Source of the DNA: Aromatoleum toluolicum
Lineage (GTDB): Bacteria > Pseudomonadota > Gammaproteobacteria > Burkholderiales > Rhodocyclaceae
Length of the DNA: 48,726 bases
Reading direction: 5' to 3'
NCBI RefSeq assembly: GCF_012911005.2
Contig: NZ_WTVS01000045.1
Span: forward strand, 1 to 48,726
The notes under the pieces are model-generated. The model had not been told where the DNA came from. It searched no databases and worked only from the letters and a program-made list of their open reading frames with translations. Below are positions 37,165-45,955 of the stretch, one piece after another (the stretch's first letter is position 1; the number at the start of each line of letters is the position of its first letter). The translations under genes were made by a program, and so were the position numbers.

Positions 37165-38565
37165 TCACCGGGTGACAATTGTTTGAGGAAGTACCTTGCC
37201 CGGATTCATCAACCCGGCCGGGTCGAGGGCAAGCTTGATGCGCCGGGCCAGCTCGAGTTCCGGAGCCGACCGACAGCGGTGTAACTCATCGACCCGGTAC
37301 TGGCCGATTCCGTGTTCCGCTGAAATGCTTCCACCATGGGCGACGACAAGGTCATGGACGAGGCGATTCAGGACCTGACTGTCAGCGTCAGGCGGAATGA
37401 TCACGTTGTAGTGGATATTGCCGTCACCGGCATGGCCGAATGCGTTGATGCGCGCCTGGGGAAACGCTTTCATCACCGCCTCGTCGGCGACTCGCAGAAA
37501 GGCCGGAATGAGCGCGATCGGAACCGACACGTCGTGCTTGATCGAACGCCCCGCGCGCGCTTCCGCCTCGGTGATCGATTCGCGAAGGTGCCACAACTCA
37601 CGCTCTTGTTTCTCGGACTCGGCGATCACTCCGTCGCTCGCCGCGCCGCGCTCAAGGACGTCAGCCAACATCTCCTCCACAGCATCACGGAGCGACGGCA
37701 GCGAGGAACTGGCCTCCAGCAACACGTACCACGGAGCCGGGGCCAGGGGCGTGGTCAGTCCGACATGGCGTGCAACAAGCTCGAGTGCGGGCCCCGCCAT
37801 CAGCTCGAACGCATTCAGCGTCTCGCCGATCGCCTGGCGTGCCAGACGCAGGACCGCCAGCGCATCGTCCGCGGATGGCACCGCCAGCAGCGCCGTCACC
37901 CGGTGCCGCGACTTCGGCGCAAGCTGCAGCACCGCCGCGGTAACGATGCCCAGCGTGCCTTCGGTACCGATGAACAGCTGCTTCCAGTCGTAGCCCGCAT
38001 TGTCCTTGCGCAACTGTCGCAAACCGCTGACGATCGTGCCATCGGCCGTCACCACCTCCAGCCCGAGCACCCGCCCGCGCGCCATGCCATAGCGCAGCAC
38101 ATTGGTGCCCCCGGCATTGGTCGACAGGATGCCGCCTATCCGTGCCGAACCTTCGGCAGCAAGGGTAATCGGTAACAGCAGCCCCGCGTCGGCCGCCGCC
38201 TCCTGGGCGACCTGCAGGATGCAGCCGGCTTCGACTTCCATCGTCTCGCCGATGACGTCAAGACTGCGAATCGCCGACATGCGTGACAGTGACAGGATCA
38301 CCTGCTCACCGCTGGCGTCAGGCGTCGCCCCTCCCGAAAGGCCGGTGTTGCCGCCATGCGGAACGATCGGCACACCGGCCGCGGCGCACAGTCGCACCAC
38401 CGCCGCAACCTCCGCCGTGCAGCGCGGCAACACCGCACACCGTGCCCTGCCCTTGAACATGCCTCGCCAATCAGTGCAGAACGGCGCCAGATCGGCCTCG
38501 TCGGTGATGACGCCACGCTCGCCGACAACGCGGCGCAATGCTTCAATCGAGAAGTCTTCCATCAT
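37165..38565 (-). CDS. FAD-linked 2-hydroxyacid dehydrogenase-like (GlcD/D-lactate/D-2HG type)
   Basis: 466 aa. The PCMH-type FAD domain shows PHGGNTGLSGGATPD and GGILSTNAGGTNVLRYG, and the C-terminal domain shows NAFGHAGDGNIHYNV and SAEHGIGQYRVDEL, as in D-lactate, glycolate and D-2-hydroxyglutarate dehydrogenases. Several bacterial D-2-hydroxyglutarate dehydrogenases pass electrons to ETF, which fits the etfBA genes of the neighbouring unit. The specificity is not readable. The start ATG at 38565 overlaps the stop of the AroE-like gene (ATGA). A second ATG follows immediately. Confidence 0.88.
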   Translation of the reverse strand: MMEDFSIEALRRVVGERGVITDEADLAPFCTDWRGMFKGRARCAVLPRCTAEVAAVVRLCAAAGVPIVPHGGNTGLSGGATPDASGEQVILSLSRMSAIRSLDVIGETMEVEAGCILQVAQEAAADAGLLLPITLAAEGSARIGGILSTNAGGTNVLRYGMARGRVLGLEVVTADGTIVSGLRQLRKDNAGYDWKQLFIGTEGTLGIVTAAVLQLAPKSRHRVTALLAVPSADDALAVLRLARQAIGETLNAFELMAGPALELVARHVGLTTPLAPAPWYVLLEASSSLPSLRDAVEEMLADVLERGAASDGVIAESEKQERELWHLRESITEAEARAGRSIKHDVSVPIALIPAFLRVADEAVMKAFPQARINAFGHAGDGNIHYNVIIPPDADSQVLNRLVHDLVVAHGGSISAEHGIGQYRVDELHRCRSAPELELARRIKLALDPAGLMNPGKVLPQTIVTR

Positions 38566-39371
38566 GCCCCCGCCGCCTCGGCGATTCCCATGAATGCCGC
38601 CATCAGCTCGATCTGGCACGCGAGCATCGGCGCACCGTAGTGAATGCGGCAGCCCTGCCGCCTGGCAGCCAGCAGCAATGGCGTGTCGGCCGGCTGCATG
38701 ATGATTTCCGCGACGATCTGGTTCGCTTCCAGGTGTTGCGCATCGCACGGCAATGCATCCCCCGGGCGCAGCCCCAGCGAGGTTCCATTGACGACAATGT
38801 CATGCCCTGTCGGATCGCCCGTGCCGACGGCAAGCGGCAGGAGCGGGTAGGCCGCAGCGAGGCGGTCGACGAGGTCGGTGGCCTTTGCAAGCGTGCGGTT
38901 GGCGACGGTCAGCCGCGCCACACCGGCCTTCGCCAGGGCAAACGCGATCGCGTTGGCCGCCCCGCCGGCTCCGGCGAGATACGCGCTGCGTCCCGCGGGG
39001 TCAATTCCCTCCCGACGCAACCCGGCGATAAAGCCTTCACCGTCCAGAATCTCGCCAATCAGGCGGCCGTCCGGACTTCTCCGTACCACGTTGACCGCTC
39101 CAATTCGCGCCGCAGCCGGTGACACCTCGTCGCACAGCGCCACCATCGCGGTCTTGTGCGGCACGGTCACAACGAAGCCGTCCAGGTTATTCATCCCCCG
39201 CAGGCCGGCCACCACCGACGCAAGGTCTCCGGCGGTGACATGAATCGGCACCATCACGCTATCGACCCCGCGCAGTTGCAGCAGACGATTGATCCCCTGA
39301 GGGGTTTTCACGTGATGGATCGGGTCGGCAAGAATGGCGCAGATTCGGGTCGTTCCAGTGATCTCGTTCAT
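38562..39371 (-). CDS. AroE-like (shikimate/quinate dehydrogenase family) oxidoreductase
   Basis: 269 aa. The family fold is clear: FVVTVPHKTAMVALCD holds the catalytic Lys, LDGEGF the catalytic Asp, AYLAGAGGAANAIAFALA the nucleotide loop and ANRTLAKA the cofactor-selecting strand. The substrate carboxylate motif, usually SxS in HSxSP, is replaced by V-K-T (HHVKTP), so shikimate is unlikely to be bound in the standard way. It may oxidise a different polyhydroxylated ring or acid. ANRT lacks the second Arg of strict NADP+ enzymes at a comparable place, so NAD+ is possible. It lies 4 bp after the aldehyde dehydrogenase gene. Confidence 0.82.
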   Translation of the reverse strand: MNEITGTTRICAILADPIHHVKTPQGINRLLQLRGVDSVMVPIHVTAGDLASVVAGLRGMNNLDGFVVTVPHKTAMVALCDEVSPAAARIGAVNVVRRSPDGRLIGEILDGEGFIAGLRREGIDPAGRSAYLAGAGGAANAIAFALAKAGVARLTVANRTLAKATDLVDRLAAAYPLLPLAVGTGDPTGHDIVVNGTSLGLRPGDALPCDAQHLEANQIVAEIIMQPADTPLLLAARRQGCRIHYGAPMLACQIELMAAFMGIAEAAGA

Positions 39372-39375
39372 GGAT

Positions 39376-40809
39376 TCACGCCAGCGTGTAGGTTGTTTTC
39401 ACCGAGGTATAGAACTCGCGTGCGTAACTGCCCTGCTCACGCGGCCCGTAGCTCGAACCTTTGCGACCGCCAAACGGGGCGTGGTAATCGACGCCGGCCG
39501 TCGGCAGATTCACCATCACCATCCCCGCCGTCGATCGCCGCTTGAAATCCGTCGCATGCTTCAACGAGGTCGTGCAGATACCCGACGACAAGCCAAACAC
39601 GGTGTCGTTGGCGACCGCCACGGCCTCTTCGTAATCCCTGACCCGGATGACACTCGCGACAGGGCCGAACACCTCCTCGCGGTTGATGCGCATCGCATTC
39701 TCGGTGTCAGTGATCAGTGCCGGCGACAGGTAATGGCCAGCGGTCGCGCGCTGCAGCAGATCGCCGCCGAACACCACACGCCCCCCCTCGGACCGCGCGC
39801 TCTCGATGTAGGACAGATCCTGATCGAGCTGATCCTGCGAGACGACCGGCCCAATGTCGGTGCCGGGCTGCAAAGCGTCATCAATCCTGAGCGCCGACAG
39901 CTTCTCGACCATCGCAGCGACGAAGCGGTCGTGGATGCCGTCCTCGACGATCAAGCGACTCGAACCCGTGCAGCGCTGACCGGTCGAGTAAAACGAACCG
40001 TTGATCGCGACCGACACCGCCACATCGAGGTCGGCATCGTTGACGATGACCAGCGGATTCTTTCCGCCCATCTCGAGCTGCACCTTCGCCCCCCGCTCCA
40101 TGCAGTCCAACCCGATGCGTCGCCCCGTACCGGTCGACCCGGTAAAGGTCACGGCGCGAACCTTGGGCGACTTGACCATCGCGTTTCCGACTTGGGAGCC
40201 GGCACCCATCACCAGGTTGAACACACCGGGAGGTAATTTGCCGGCACGCACAATGATCTCGGCCAGCGCCCACGCACTGCCCGGCACGAGATCGGCGGGC
40301 TTGAACACCACCGAGTTGCCATAAGCCAGGGCCGGAGCGATCTTCCATGCCGGGATCGCAATAGGGAAGTTCCACGGCGTAATGATGCCGATGACCCCTT
40401 CCGGCTCACGGTGTACGTCCACGTCCACCCCGGCGCGGATTGCCGGCAAGCGCTCCCCGCCGAGGCGCAGTGCCTCGCCCGAGAAGAATTTGAACACTCG
40501 CCCCGCACGCGTCACTTCTCCGATGCCTTCGGGCAAGGTCTTCCCTTCTTCACGCGACAGCAGTCGGCCAAGCTCCTCGCGCCGCGCCAGCAACTCCGTG
40601 CCGATGCGGTCCATCGCATCGGCACGCTCTTCCGCAGTGCTGCGCTGCCACGTTTGCTGCGCGTCGAATGCCGCATCGATCGCATGCTGCGCCTGCGCCT
40701 CGTCTGCCCGCGCGTATTCACCAACCAGGTCGTCCAGATTCGAGGGATTGATGTTGCGGTTGATCGCAACACCCTCCATCCATTCGCCACCGATAAAGTT
40801 CTTGAACAC
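39376..40809 (-). CDS. Aldehyde dehydrogenase (2,5-dioxovalerate/ketoglutarate semialdehyde type)
   Basis: 477 aa, NAD(P)+-dependent. TPWNFPIAIPAWKIAPAL (catalytic Asn), LEMGGKNPLV (Glu) and STGQRCTGSSRLIV (nucleophilic Cys) are all in place. The C-terminus with APFGGRKGSSYGPREQGSYA and EFYT resembles alpha-ketoglutarate-semialdehyde dehydrogenases of sugar-acid and hydroxyproline pathways, so a C5 dicarboxylic semialdehyde is a reasonable substrate guess. The start is GTG 40809: AGGAG lies 8 to 9 bases upstream, and the chain then begins MFKNFIGGEW as the family does. It is the first gene of the four-gene unit. Confidence 0.9.
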   Translation of the reverse strand: MFKNFIGGEWMEGVAINRNINPSNLDDLVGEYARADEAQAQHAIDAAFDAQQTWQRSTAEERADAMDRIGTELLARREELGRLLSREEGKTLPEGIGEVTRAGRVFKFFSGEALRLGGERLPAIRAGVDVDVHREPEGVIGIITPWNFPIAIPAWKIAPALAYGNSVVFKPADLVPGSAWALAEIIVRAGKLPPGVFNLVMGAGSQVGNAMVKSPKVRAVTFTGSTGTGRRIGLDCMERGAKVQLEMGGKNPLVIVNDADLDVAVSVAINGSFYSTGQRCTGSSRLIVEDGIHDRFVAAMVEKLSALRIDDALQPGTDIGPVVSQDQLDQDLSYIESARSEGGRVVFGGDLLQRATAGHYLSPALITDTENAMRINREEVFGPVASVIRVRDYEEAVAVANDTVFGLSSGICTTSLKHATDFKRRSTAGMVMVNLPTAGVDYHAPFGGRKGSSYGPREQGSYAREFYTSVKTTYTLA

Positions 40810-40895
40810 CGACCTCTCCTTTCGTCGATCCGTGTGAATCACATGGCTCTCCGGCGGCTCCAGCATTCAAGCCCAATCCTTCAGCCACTCACTTT

Positions 40896-40907
40896 TGTAG
40901 CGCTTCC
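40896..40907. promoter_or_regulatory. LacI-type operator O3 (ALDH side)
   Basis: TGTAGCGCTTCC matches TGAAGCGCTTCA at 10 of 12 positions and keeps the central GCGC. It lies about 15-25 bases downstream of the likely start site of the ALDH unit, a blocking position. Its centre is 66 bp from O4. Confidence 0.6.
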
Positions 40908-40927
40908 AAAACACGTGTTATCAGAAT

Positions 40928-40955
40928 TTATATAAGTGCCAGGACAAAGTAAACG
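40928..40955 (-). promoter_or_regulatory. Candidate promoter of the ALDH unit
   Basis: Reading leftward, GTTTAC (about 40955-40950) precedes TATAAA (40933-40928) by 16 bp, between operators O4 and O3. The -35 is a moderate match. The location between two operators is the better evidence. Confidence 0.45.
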
Positions 40956-40961
40956 TTTTTA

Positions 40962-40973
40962 TGAAGCGCTTCA
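40962..40973. promoter_or_regulatory. LacI-type operator O4 (ALDH side)
   Basis: A perfect copy of TGAAGCGCTTCA, identical to O2 upstream of the binding-protein gene 6.6 kb away. It lies just upstream of the candidate -35 of the ALDH unit. Between here and 41291 (about 320 bp) I see no further gene or clear site; small ORFs there are not protein-like. Confidence 0.8.
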
Positions 40974-41291
40974 TTTTTATAATGTCGACTCAATGCGGTT
41001 CAACGTCTCGGTCGTGTCATCACGTCGCCCGCTACCGTCGATGCGCCACCCGGGCCCGCGCCATGAAGGTCCATCTGGGCACCGACCCGCACCCCATCGG
41101 CAGAGCTGCACGGGACGACCGTTGACAGCGCGACAGCAGCAGACGGCCATGAGCCGTCCGCCGTCGTTACATTTCGCTTGAATGTCATCGGTGGCAGGCT
41201 ATGTTGAATCAATGACGTGACGAGCGACTCTCTTCGGCCAGAACGACGAATCAACTTCTCTCCGCTACGCAGCCAATGTCAGGAGTCGGTT

Positions 41292-42265
41292 ATGACGACC
41301 AAGCGCGAATTCCTGAGAATCAGTACGCTGGCTGGCGCGGGGACGTTCCTTTTCACCAAGTTCGGGTTCATCCGGCGTGCCTTTGCCGCGATACCGGGTG
41401 GCACGCTGGATCCCGCTTCAATCACGAAATACGCCATGCCATTGGTCATCCCGCCGGCGATGCCCAAGACAAGCGGCGGGCGAGTCGACTACTACGAGAT
41501 CGCGGTCCGGCAGTTCCAGCAGCAGATCCTGCCTACCCCCTGCCCCGTACGACGGTATGGAGTTACGGCTCGGCCAACCACCCGGATACGTTCAATTACC
41601 CGGCCTTCACCATCGAAGCCAGGTACGGCAGGCCGGTCCGGGTCAAGTGGATCAACGACCTGAAAGACGCCGACGGGAACTTCCTTCCCCACCTCCTGGC
41701 GGTGGATCCGATGCTCCATTGGGCTAACCCGCCGGGCGGCGCCGCGGGCCGGGACATGCGCCCGAGCTTCGCGAGCACCCCGGGCCCCTATACCGGCCCG
41801 GTCCCGATCGTGACCCATCTGCACGGGGGGCACAGCGCCCAGGAAAGCGACGGCTATGCCGAGGCCTGGTACCTGCCTGCGGCGAACGACATCCCCGCGG
41901 GCTTCGCCAGCGAGGGCACGTGGTACGAATTCTTCAAGAGCGAGTTCTCCAGCAAGTTCGGCGAGGTCTGGGAGCCTGGCACGGCGACGTTCCAGTATGA
42001 GAACGATCAGCGGGCGAGCACGTTCTGGTATCACGACCATACGCTGGGCATGACCCGCTTGAACGTCTACGCGGGCCCCGCCGGGTTCTATCTCCTGCGC
42101 CGCGGACCGGGCGATCTTCCGGACCCGGTTCTCCCCGGTCCGGCCCCGGAGGTGGGGGCCGACCCCTTCGGGAGATTCTATGAGGTTCCCATCGCGATCC
42201 AGGACCGCTCCTTCAACGCGGACAACCACGACCGACGGCTTGTGGCCGAATGCTGTCTGTCATGA
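41292..42265 (+). pseudogene. Multicopper oxidase (CotA/bilirubin oxidase-like), frameshifted and truncated
   Basis: The first part (ATG 41292 after AGGAG) is MTTKREFLRISTLAGAGTFL, a Tat-like leader with KR in place of RR, and continues to QFQQQILPTP. The frame then breaks at a C5 run (41536-41540); one extra C would restore LPRTTVWSYGSANHPDTF. The second part includes THLHGGHSAQESDGY and FWYHDHTLGMTRLNVYAG, the copper-binding HLHG and YHDH motifs of cupredoxin domains 1-2. It stops after IQDRSFNAD, where the family continues for some 250 more residues with the type 1 copper site, so it is cut off as well as shifted. It lies next to a Tn7-like end and may be eroded cargo. Confidence 0.85.
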
Positions 42266-42321
42266 CTCGCTGTCTTACCGTCCGGTCCGGCCGAAGTGAA
42301 GACGGCCACCATCGACTGTTC

Positions 42322-42355
42322 CTCGGCCTTATGCATAGCTTTCCATAAGGCCGAG
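42322..42355. repeat. Perfect 12-bp-arm hairpin
   Basis: CTCGGCCTTATG (42322-42333) pairs with CATAAGGCCGAG (42344-42355) around a 10-nt loop. It lies in the unannotated stretch between the multicopper oxidase remnant and the terminator at 42410. Function unknown; there is no T-run. Confidence 0.6.
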
Positions 42356-42409
42356 CACCCGACGTCTGAGTGGAAGCGCGCAGCTCAACCTCATCCCTAA
42401 CCAACTAAC

Positions 42410-42438
42410 GAAAACGCCCGGACGAGCCGGGCGTTTTC
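42410..42438. terminator. Bidirectional intrinsic terminator
   Basis: GAAAACGCCCGG (42410-42421) pairs with CCGGGCGTTTTC (42427-42438) over a 5-nt loop. The stem is G+C-rich with an A-run on one side and a T-run on the other, so it can terminate transcription in both directions, including leftward read-through from glmS into the accessory region. Confidence 0.85.
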
Positions 42439-42450
42439 ATGAGGCAATCC

Positions 42451-42537
42451 AGTTTTCGACTTTATTGCCCAGTTTTCGACTTTAATGACGAGTTTTCGAC
42501 TTTAATGACGAGTTTTCGACTTTAATTGTCAGGAACA
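42451..42537 (-). mobile_element. Tn7-family right-end remnant at attTn7
   Basis: Four tandem 20-bp repeats run from 42451 to 42530. On the minus strand each reads close to CAATTAAAGTCGAAAACT, resembling the TnsB-binding sites of Tn7 (GACAATAAAGTCTTAAACT, from memory). The array ends in TGTTCCTGACAA with the terminal TGT at 42537-42535. The outermost base is separated from the glmS stop codon by exactly 25 bp (42538-42562), the Tn7 insertion distance, and the end beside glmS is the right end in Tn7, which has four packed sites. The adjacent AGATC (42538-42542) would be the target duplication. No tnsABCDE genes and no left end were found, so this is a remnant or solo end. Confidence 0.8.
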
Positions 42538-42562
42538 AGATCACTTTATCGCTGCCAACCCC

Positions 42563-44389
42563 TCATTCCACCGTAACCGACTTCGCCAGGTTACGCGGCT
42601 TGTCCACGTCGGTCCCCTTCACCAGCGCCGCATGGTAGGACAGCAACTGCAGCGGCACGACGTGCAGCACCGGCGACAGCAGGCCGTAGTTCTCGGGCAT
42701 CTGCAGGATGTGCACGCCCTCCGACTCGGGGATCTCGCTGCCGGCGTCGGCGAACACATACAGCTCGCCGCCGCGCGCGCGCACTTCCTGCAGGTTCGAT
42801 TTCAGCTTTTCCAGCAGCTCGTCGGCCGGCGCGACTGCGATCACCGGCATGTCTTTGTCGACGAGTGCCAGCGGGCCGTGCTTCAGCTCGCCGGCCGCGT
42901 AGGCCTCGGCGTGGATGTAGGAGATTTCCTTGAGCTTCAGTGCCCCTTCCATCGCGATCGGCCAATGCTGGCCGCGGCCGAGGAACAGCGCGTGCTGCTT
43001 GCCGGCGAAGCGTTGCGCCCAGCGTTCGATCTCCGGCTCGAGATCGAGCACCTTCTGCACCGCCACCGGCAGGTGGCGCAGCGCCGTCAGGTGGCGCGCC
43101 TCCTCCGCTTCGGGCAGGCGGCCGGCGAGCTTGGCGAGCGACAGTGTGAGCAGCGCCAGCGCTGCGAGCTGCGTCGTGAAAGCCTTGGTGGAGGCGACGC
43201 CGATCTCGGGACCCGCGCGCGTGATGAAGCGCAGCGCCGCCTCGCGCACGATCGCCGACTCGGGCACGTTGCAGATCGCCAGCGTGCGCTCCATGCCCAG
43301 CACCTTGGCATGCTTGAGCGCGGCGAGCGTGTCGGCGGTCTCGCCCGATTGCGAGATCACGACCACCAGCGTGTCGGGGTTCGCGACCGATTCGCGGTAG
43401 CGGTATTCGCTCGCGATCTCGACGCTGCACGGCACCTTCGCGATCGCTTCGATCCAGTAACGCGCGACCAGACCGGCGTGGTAGCTCGTGCCGCACGCGA
43501 GCACCAGCACGCGCCCGACACCGCCGAGCAGCTCGGGCGCCTGGGTGCCGAACAGCTGCGGCGTCACCGAGCCGCCGCCGGCGATGATTTCGAGCGTGTT
43601 CGCCAGCGCCTGCGGCTGCTCGAAGATCTCCTTCTGCATGTAATGACGGTACTGGCCCAGCTCGACCGCGTCGGCCGACAGGCTCGACACATGCGTCGCG
43701 CGCTCGACCGGCGTGCCGTCGGGGCGTGCGATGCGGTAGCCGTCGAGGCGCAGCTCGGCGATGTCGCCATCCTCGAGGTAGATCACCTTGCGCGTGACCT
43801 GCAGCAGCGCCGCCGTGTCGGAGGCCGCATACATCCCGTCCTCGCCCACGCCCAGCAGCAGCGGCGCGCCGTGGCGCGAAACGATCACGCGCGCGCGGTC
43901 GGTTTCGCTGATCACGCCGATCGCGTACGCGCCGACGAGCTCGTTGGTGGCCAGGCGCACTGCCTCGAAGAGATCCGGCTGGACCGCGAGCTTGCTGTGG
44001 ATCAGGTGGGCGATCGCCTCGGTATCGGTTTCCGAGACGAACTCGTAGCCCTGGGCCATCAGGCGCTGCTTGATCGCCTCGAAGTTCTCGATGATGCCGT
44101 TATGCACGACGGCCAGCCCCGCCGACACATGCGGGTGCGCGTTGCGCTCGGACGGCACGCCGTGCGTCGCCCAGCGCGTGTGCGCGATGCCGATGCCGGC
44201 GTCGAGCTTCTGCTCATCGGCACGCGCCGCGAGTTCGGCGACGCGGCCGGCCGCGCGCACGCGCTGCAGCCCGCCATTGAGCACGGCCAGGCCGGCGGAG
44301 TCGTAGCCGCGATATTCCAGCTTGCGCAGGCCTTCGAGGAGGACGGGGACGACGTTCTTCGTCGCGATGGCTGTGACGATGCCGCACAT
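42563..44389 (-). CDS. glmS: Glutamine-fructose-6-phosphate aminotransferase
   Basis: 608 aa, full length. MCGIVTAIA provides the N-terminal Cys nucleophile of the glutaminase domain (residues about 1-230). The two SIS domains follow with [19 protein letters not shown] and [17 protein letters not shown], and the chain ends in the conserved [12 protein letters not shown]. It makes glucosamine-6-phosphate for peptidoglycan and LPS. Its 3' end is the recognition site of Tn7 TnsD, which explains the transposon end 25 bp downstream. It lies 15 bp after glmU. Confidence 0.97.
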   Translation of the reverse strand: MCGIVTAIATKNVVPVLLEGLRKLEYRGYDSAGLAVLNGGLQRVRAAGRVAELAARADEQKLDAGIGIAHTRWATHGVPSERNAHPHVSAGLAVVHNGIIENFEAIKQRLMAQGYEFVSETDTEAIAHLIHSKLAVQPDLFEAVRLATNELVGAYAIGVISETDRARVIVSRHGAPLLLGVGEDGMYAASDTAALLQVTRKVIYLEDGDIAELRLDGYRIARPDGTPVERATHVSSLSADAVELGQYRHYMQKEIFEQPQALANTLEIIAGGGSVTPQLFGTQAPELLGGVGRVLVLACGTSYHAGLVARYWIEAIAKVPCSVEIASEYRYRESVANPDTLVVVISQSGETADTLAALKHAKVLGMERTLAICNVPESAIVREAALRFITRAGPEIGVASTKAFTTQLAALALLTLSLAKLAGRLPEAEEARHLTALRHLPVAVQKVLDLEPEIERWAQRFAGKQHALFLGRGQHWPIAMEGALKLKEISYIHAEAYAAGELKHGPLALVDKDMPVIAVAPADELLEKLKSNLQEVRARGGELYVFADAGSEIPESEGVHILQMPENYGLLSPVLHVVPLQLLSYHAALVKGTDVDKPRNLAKSVTVE

Positions 44390-44404
44390 GATTTCTTCTC
44401 CGGC

Positions 44405-45763
44405 TTACTTCTTCTTCACCGGCCGCTTCCAGCCGGCGATGGTGATCTGCTTGGCCCGCGACACGGTGAGCTGCTCCGGCGGGGCGTCCTTGGTCAGCGT
44501 CGTGCCCGCGCCCAGCGTCGCCCCGCGACCGACGCGCACCGGCGCGACGAGCTGGGTATCGGAGCCGATGAACACGTCGTCCTCGATGATGGTGCGGAAC
44601 TTGTTGGCGCCGTCGTAGTTGCACGTGATCGTGCCCGCGCCGATGTTCACGCGCCGGCCGACGTCCGCATCGCCGACATAGGCGAGGTGGTTGGCCTTCG
44701 AATGGTCGGCGATCGCGCTGTTCTTGACCTCGACGAAGTTGCCCAGATGCACGTCGTCGCCCAACGTCGTGCCGGGGCGCGTGCGCGCGTACGGGCCGAT
44801 CACGCATTCGCGCCCCGTCACCGTGTCCTCGATGTGCGAGAAGGGTGCAATCCGGGTGCCCGCGCCGATGCGCGCGTTGCGGATCACGCAGTTCGCGCCG
44901 ACGCGCACGTCGTCGCCGAGCTCCACGCGCCCCGCGAACACGCAACCGACATCGATCTCGACGTCGCGACCGCATTCGAGCTCGCCGCGCACGTCGATGC
45001 GCGCCGGATCGAGCAGCGTCACGCCGGCGTCCATCAGGCGCTGCGCGATGTTGCGCTGGTGGATGCGCTCCAGTTCGGCGAGCTGCGGCTTGCTATTCAC
45101 GCCCAGCGTCTCCCACACCGCGTCCGGCAGCACCGTGACGATGTCGACGCCCTCGGCGACCGCCAGGCCGATGATGTCGGTCAGGTAGTACTCGCCCTGT
45201 GCGTTGTCGTTGCCGATGCGCCCGAGCCAGTCGCGCAGGCGTGCGACCGGCGCCACGAGGATGCCGGTATTGACTTCGCGCACGCGGCGCTGTTCGGCGC
45301 TCGCATCCTTCTCCTCGACAATGCGCGTGACACGGCCGTCGGCGTCGCGCAGGATGCGCCCGTAACCGGTGGGGTCGTCGAGTTCCACCGTCAGCAGAGC
45401 AAGCTTGCCGCTGCCGGCGGCGGTCTGCAGGCGACGCAGCGTCGGCGCGCCGATCAGCGGAACGTCGCCGTACAACACCAGCGCCATCTCGCCGTCGGTC
45501 AGCTCCGGCAGCGCCTGCTGCACCGCGTGCCCCGTGCCCAGTTGCGGTTCCTGCCGCGCCCAGCGCAGCGCCGCGTCCTGCATGCGCTCGCGCACGACCT
45601 CGCCGCCATGCCCATACACGACGCAGATGCGCGACGCGTCAAGGGAGCGGGCAGCCCCGATCACATGCGCCAGCATCGGCCGTCCGGCGATCGGCTGCAG
45701 CACCTTGGGCAATACCGAACGCATGCGCTTGCCCTGCCCGGCCGCGAGAATCACTACTTCCAT
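44405..45763 (-). CDS. glmU: Bifunctional GlcNAc-1-P uridyltransferase / GlcN-1-P acetyltransferase
   Basis: 452 aa. The N-terminal pyrophosphorylase ([43 protein letters not shown]) occupies residues 1-230. A left-handed beta-helix of hexapeptide repeats with the acetyltransferase site ([39 protein letters not shown]-like) occupies the rest. It makes UDP-GlcNAc downstream of GlmS. The ATG at 45763 begins MEVVILAAG; the longer frame upstream is not conserved. It is divergent from the MaoC-phosphotransacetylase gene. Confidence 0.97.
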   Translation of the reverse strand: MEVVILAAGQGKRMRSVLPKVLQPIAGRPMLAHVIGAARSLDASRICVVYGHGGEVVRERMQDAALRWARQEPQLGTGHAVQQALPELTDGEMALVLYGDVPLIGAPTLRRLQTAAGSGKLALLTVELDDPTGYGRILRDADGRVTRIVEEKDASAEQRRVREVNTGILVAPVARLRDWLGRIGNDNAQGEYYLTDIIGLAVAEGVDIVTVLPDAVWETLGVNSKPQLAELERIHQRNIAQRLMDAGVTLLDPARIDVRGELECGRDVEIDVGCVFAGRVELGDDVRVGANCVIRNARIGAGTRIAPFSHIEDTVTGRECVIGPYARTRPGTTLGDDVHLGNFVEVKNSAIADHSKANHLAYVGDADVGRRVNIGAGTITCNYDGANKFRTIIEDDVFIGSDTQLVAPVRVGRGATLGAGTTLTKDAPPEQLTVSRAKQITIAGWKRPVKKK

Positions 45764-45955
45764 GAAAGCCCCATCCCTGTTCGAACCGCGGGCGATTTTA
45801 GCATGCAGCCCGAGCCGCCCCGCGCGGCACACGGCACTGTCGCACGGATGAAACACGGATGCGGCAGCGCAAACACGTTTTTACAGTGCAGCAGGCAAAT
45901 CTCTGATAAGGCGCCTAAAATGCAGTTTTTGCATCGCAACGGAAACACACCGACC

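Noticed and set aside
40974-41270. Possible transposase fragment (MKVHLGTD-like peptide near 41062) and a leftward 84-codon ORF
   Set aside because: Similarity is limited to a few residues followed by a stop, and the leftward ORF has no protein-like pattern.
42451-42530. CRISPR-like or plain tandem repeat array of four 20-bp units
   Set aside because: There are no spacers, since repeats abut directly; the units match TnsB-type sites and end in TGT at the glmS insertion distance, so a transposon end explains them better.
42451-42537. End of an IS21-family element with multiple terminal repeats
   Set aside because: The distance to glmS, the TGT terminus and the TAAAGTC-AAACT repeat core all fit Tn7; no istAB-like gene is present.
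42632-45955. Long rightward frame running from inside glmS into the MaoC-phosphotransacetylase gene
   Set aside because: The part before 45956 is antisense to glmS and glmU; only the segment after the ATG at 45956 is protein-like.
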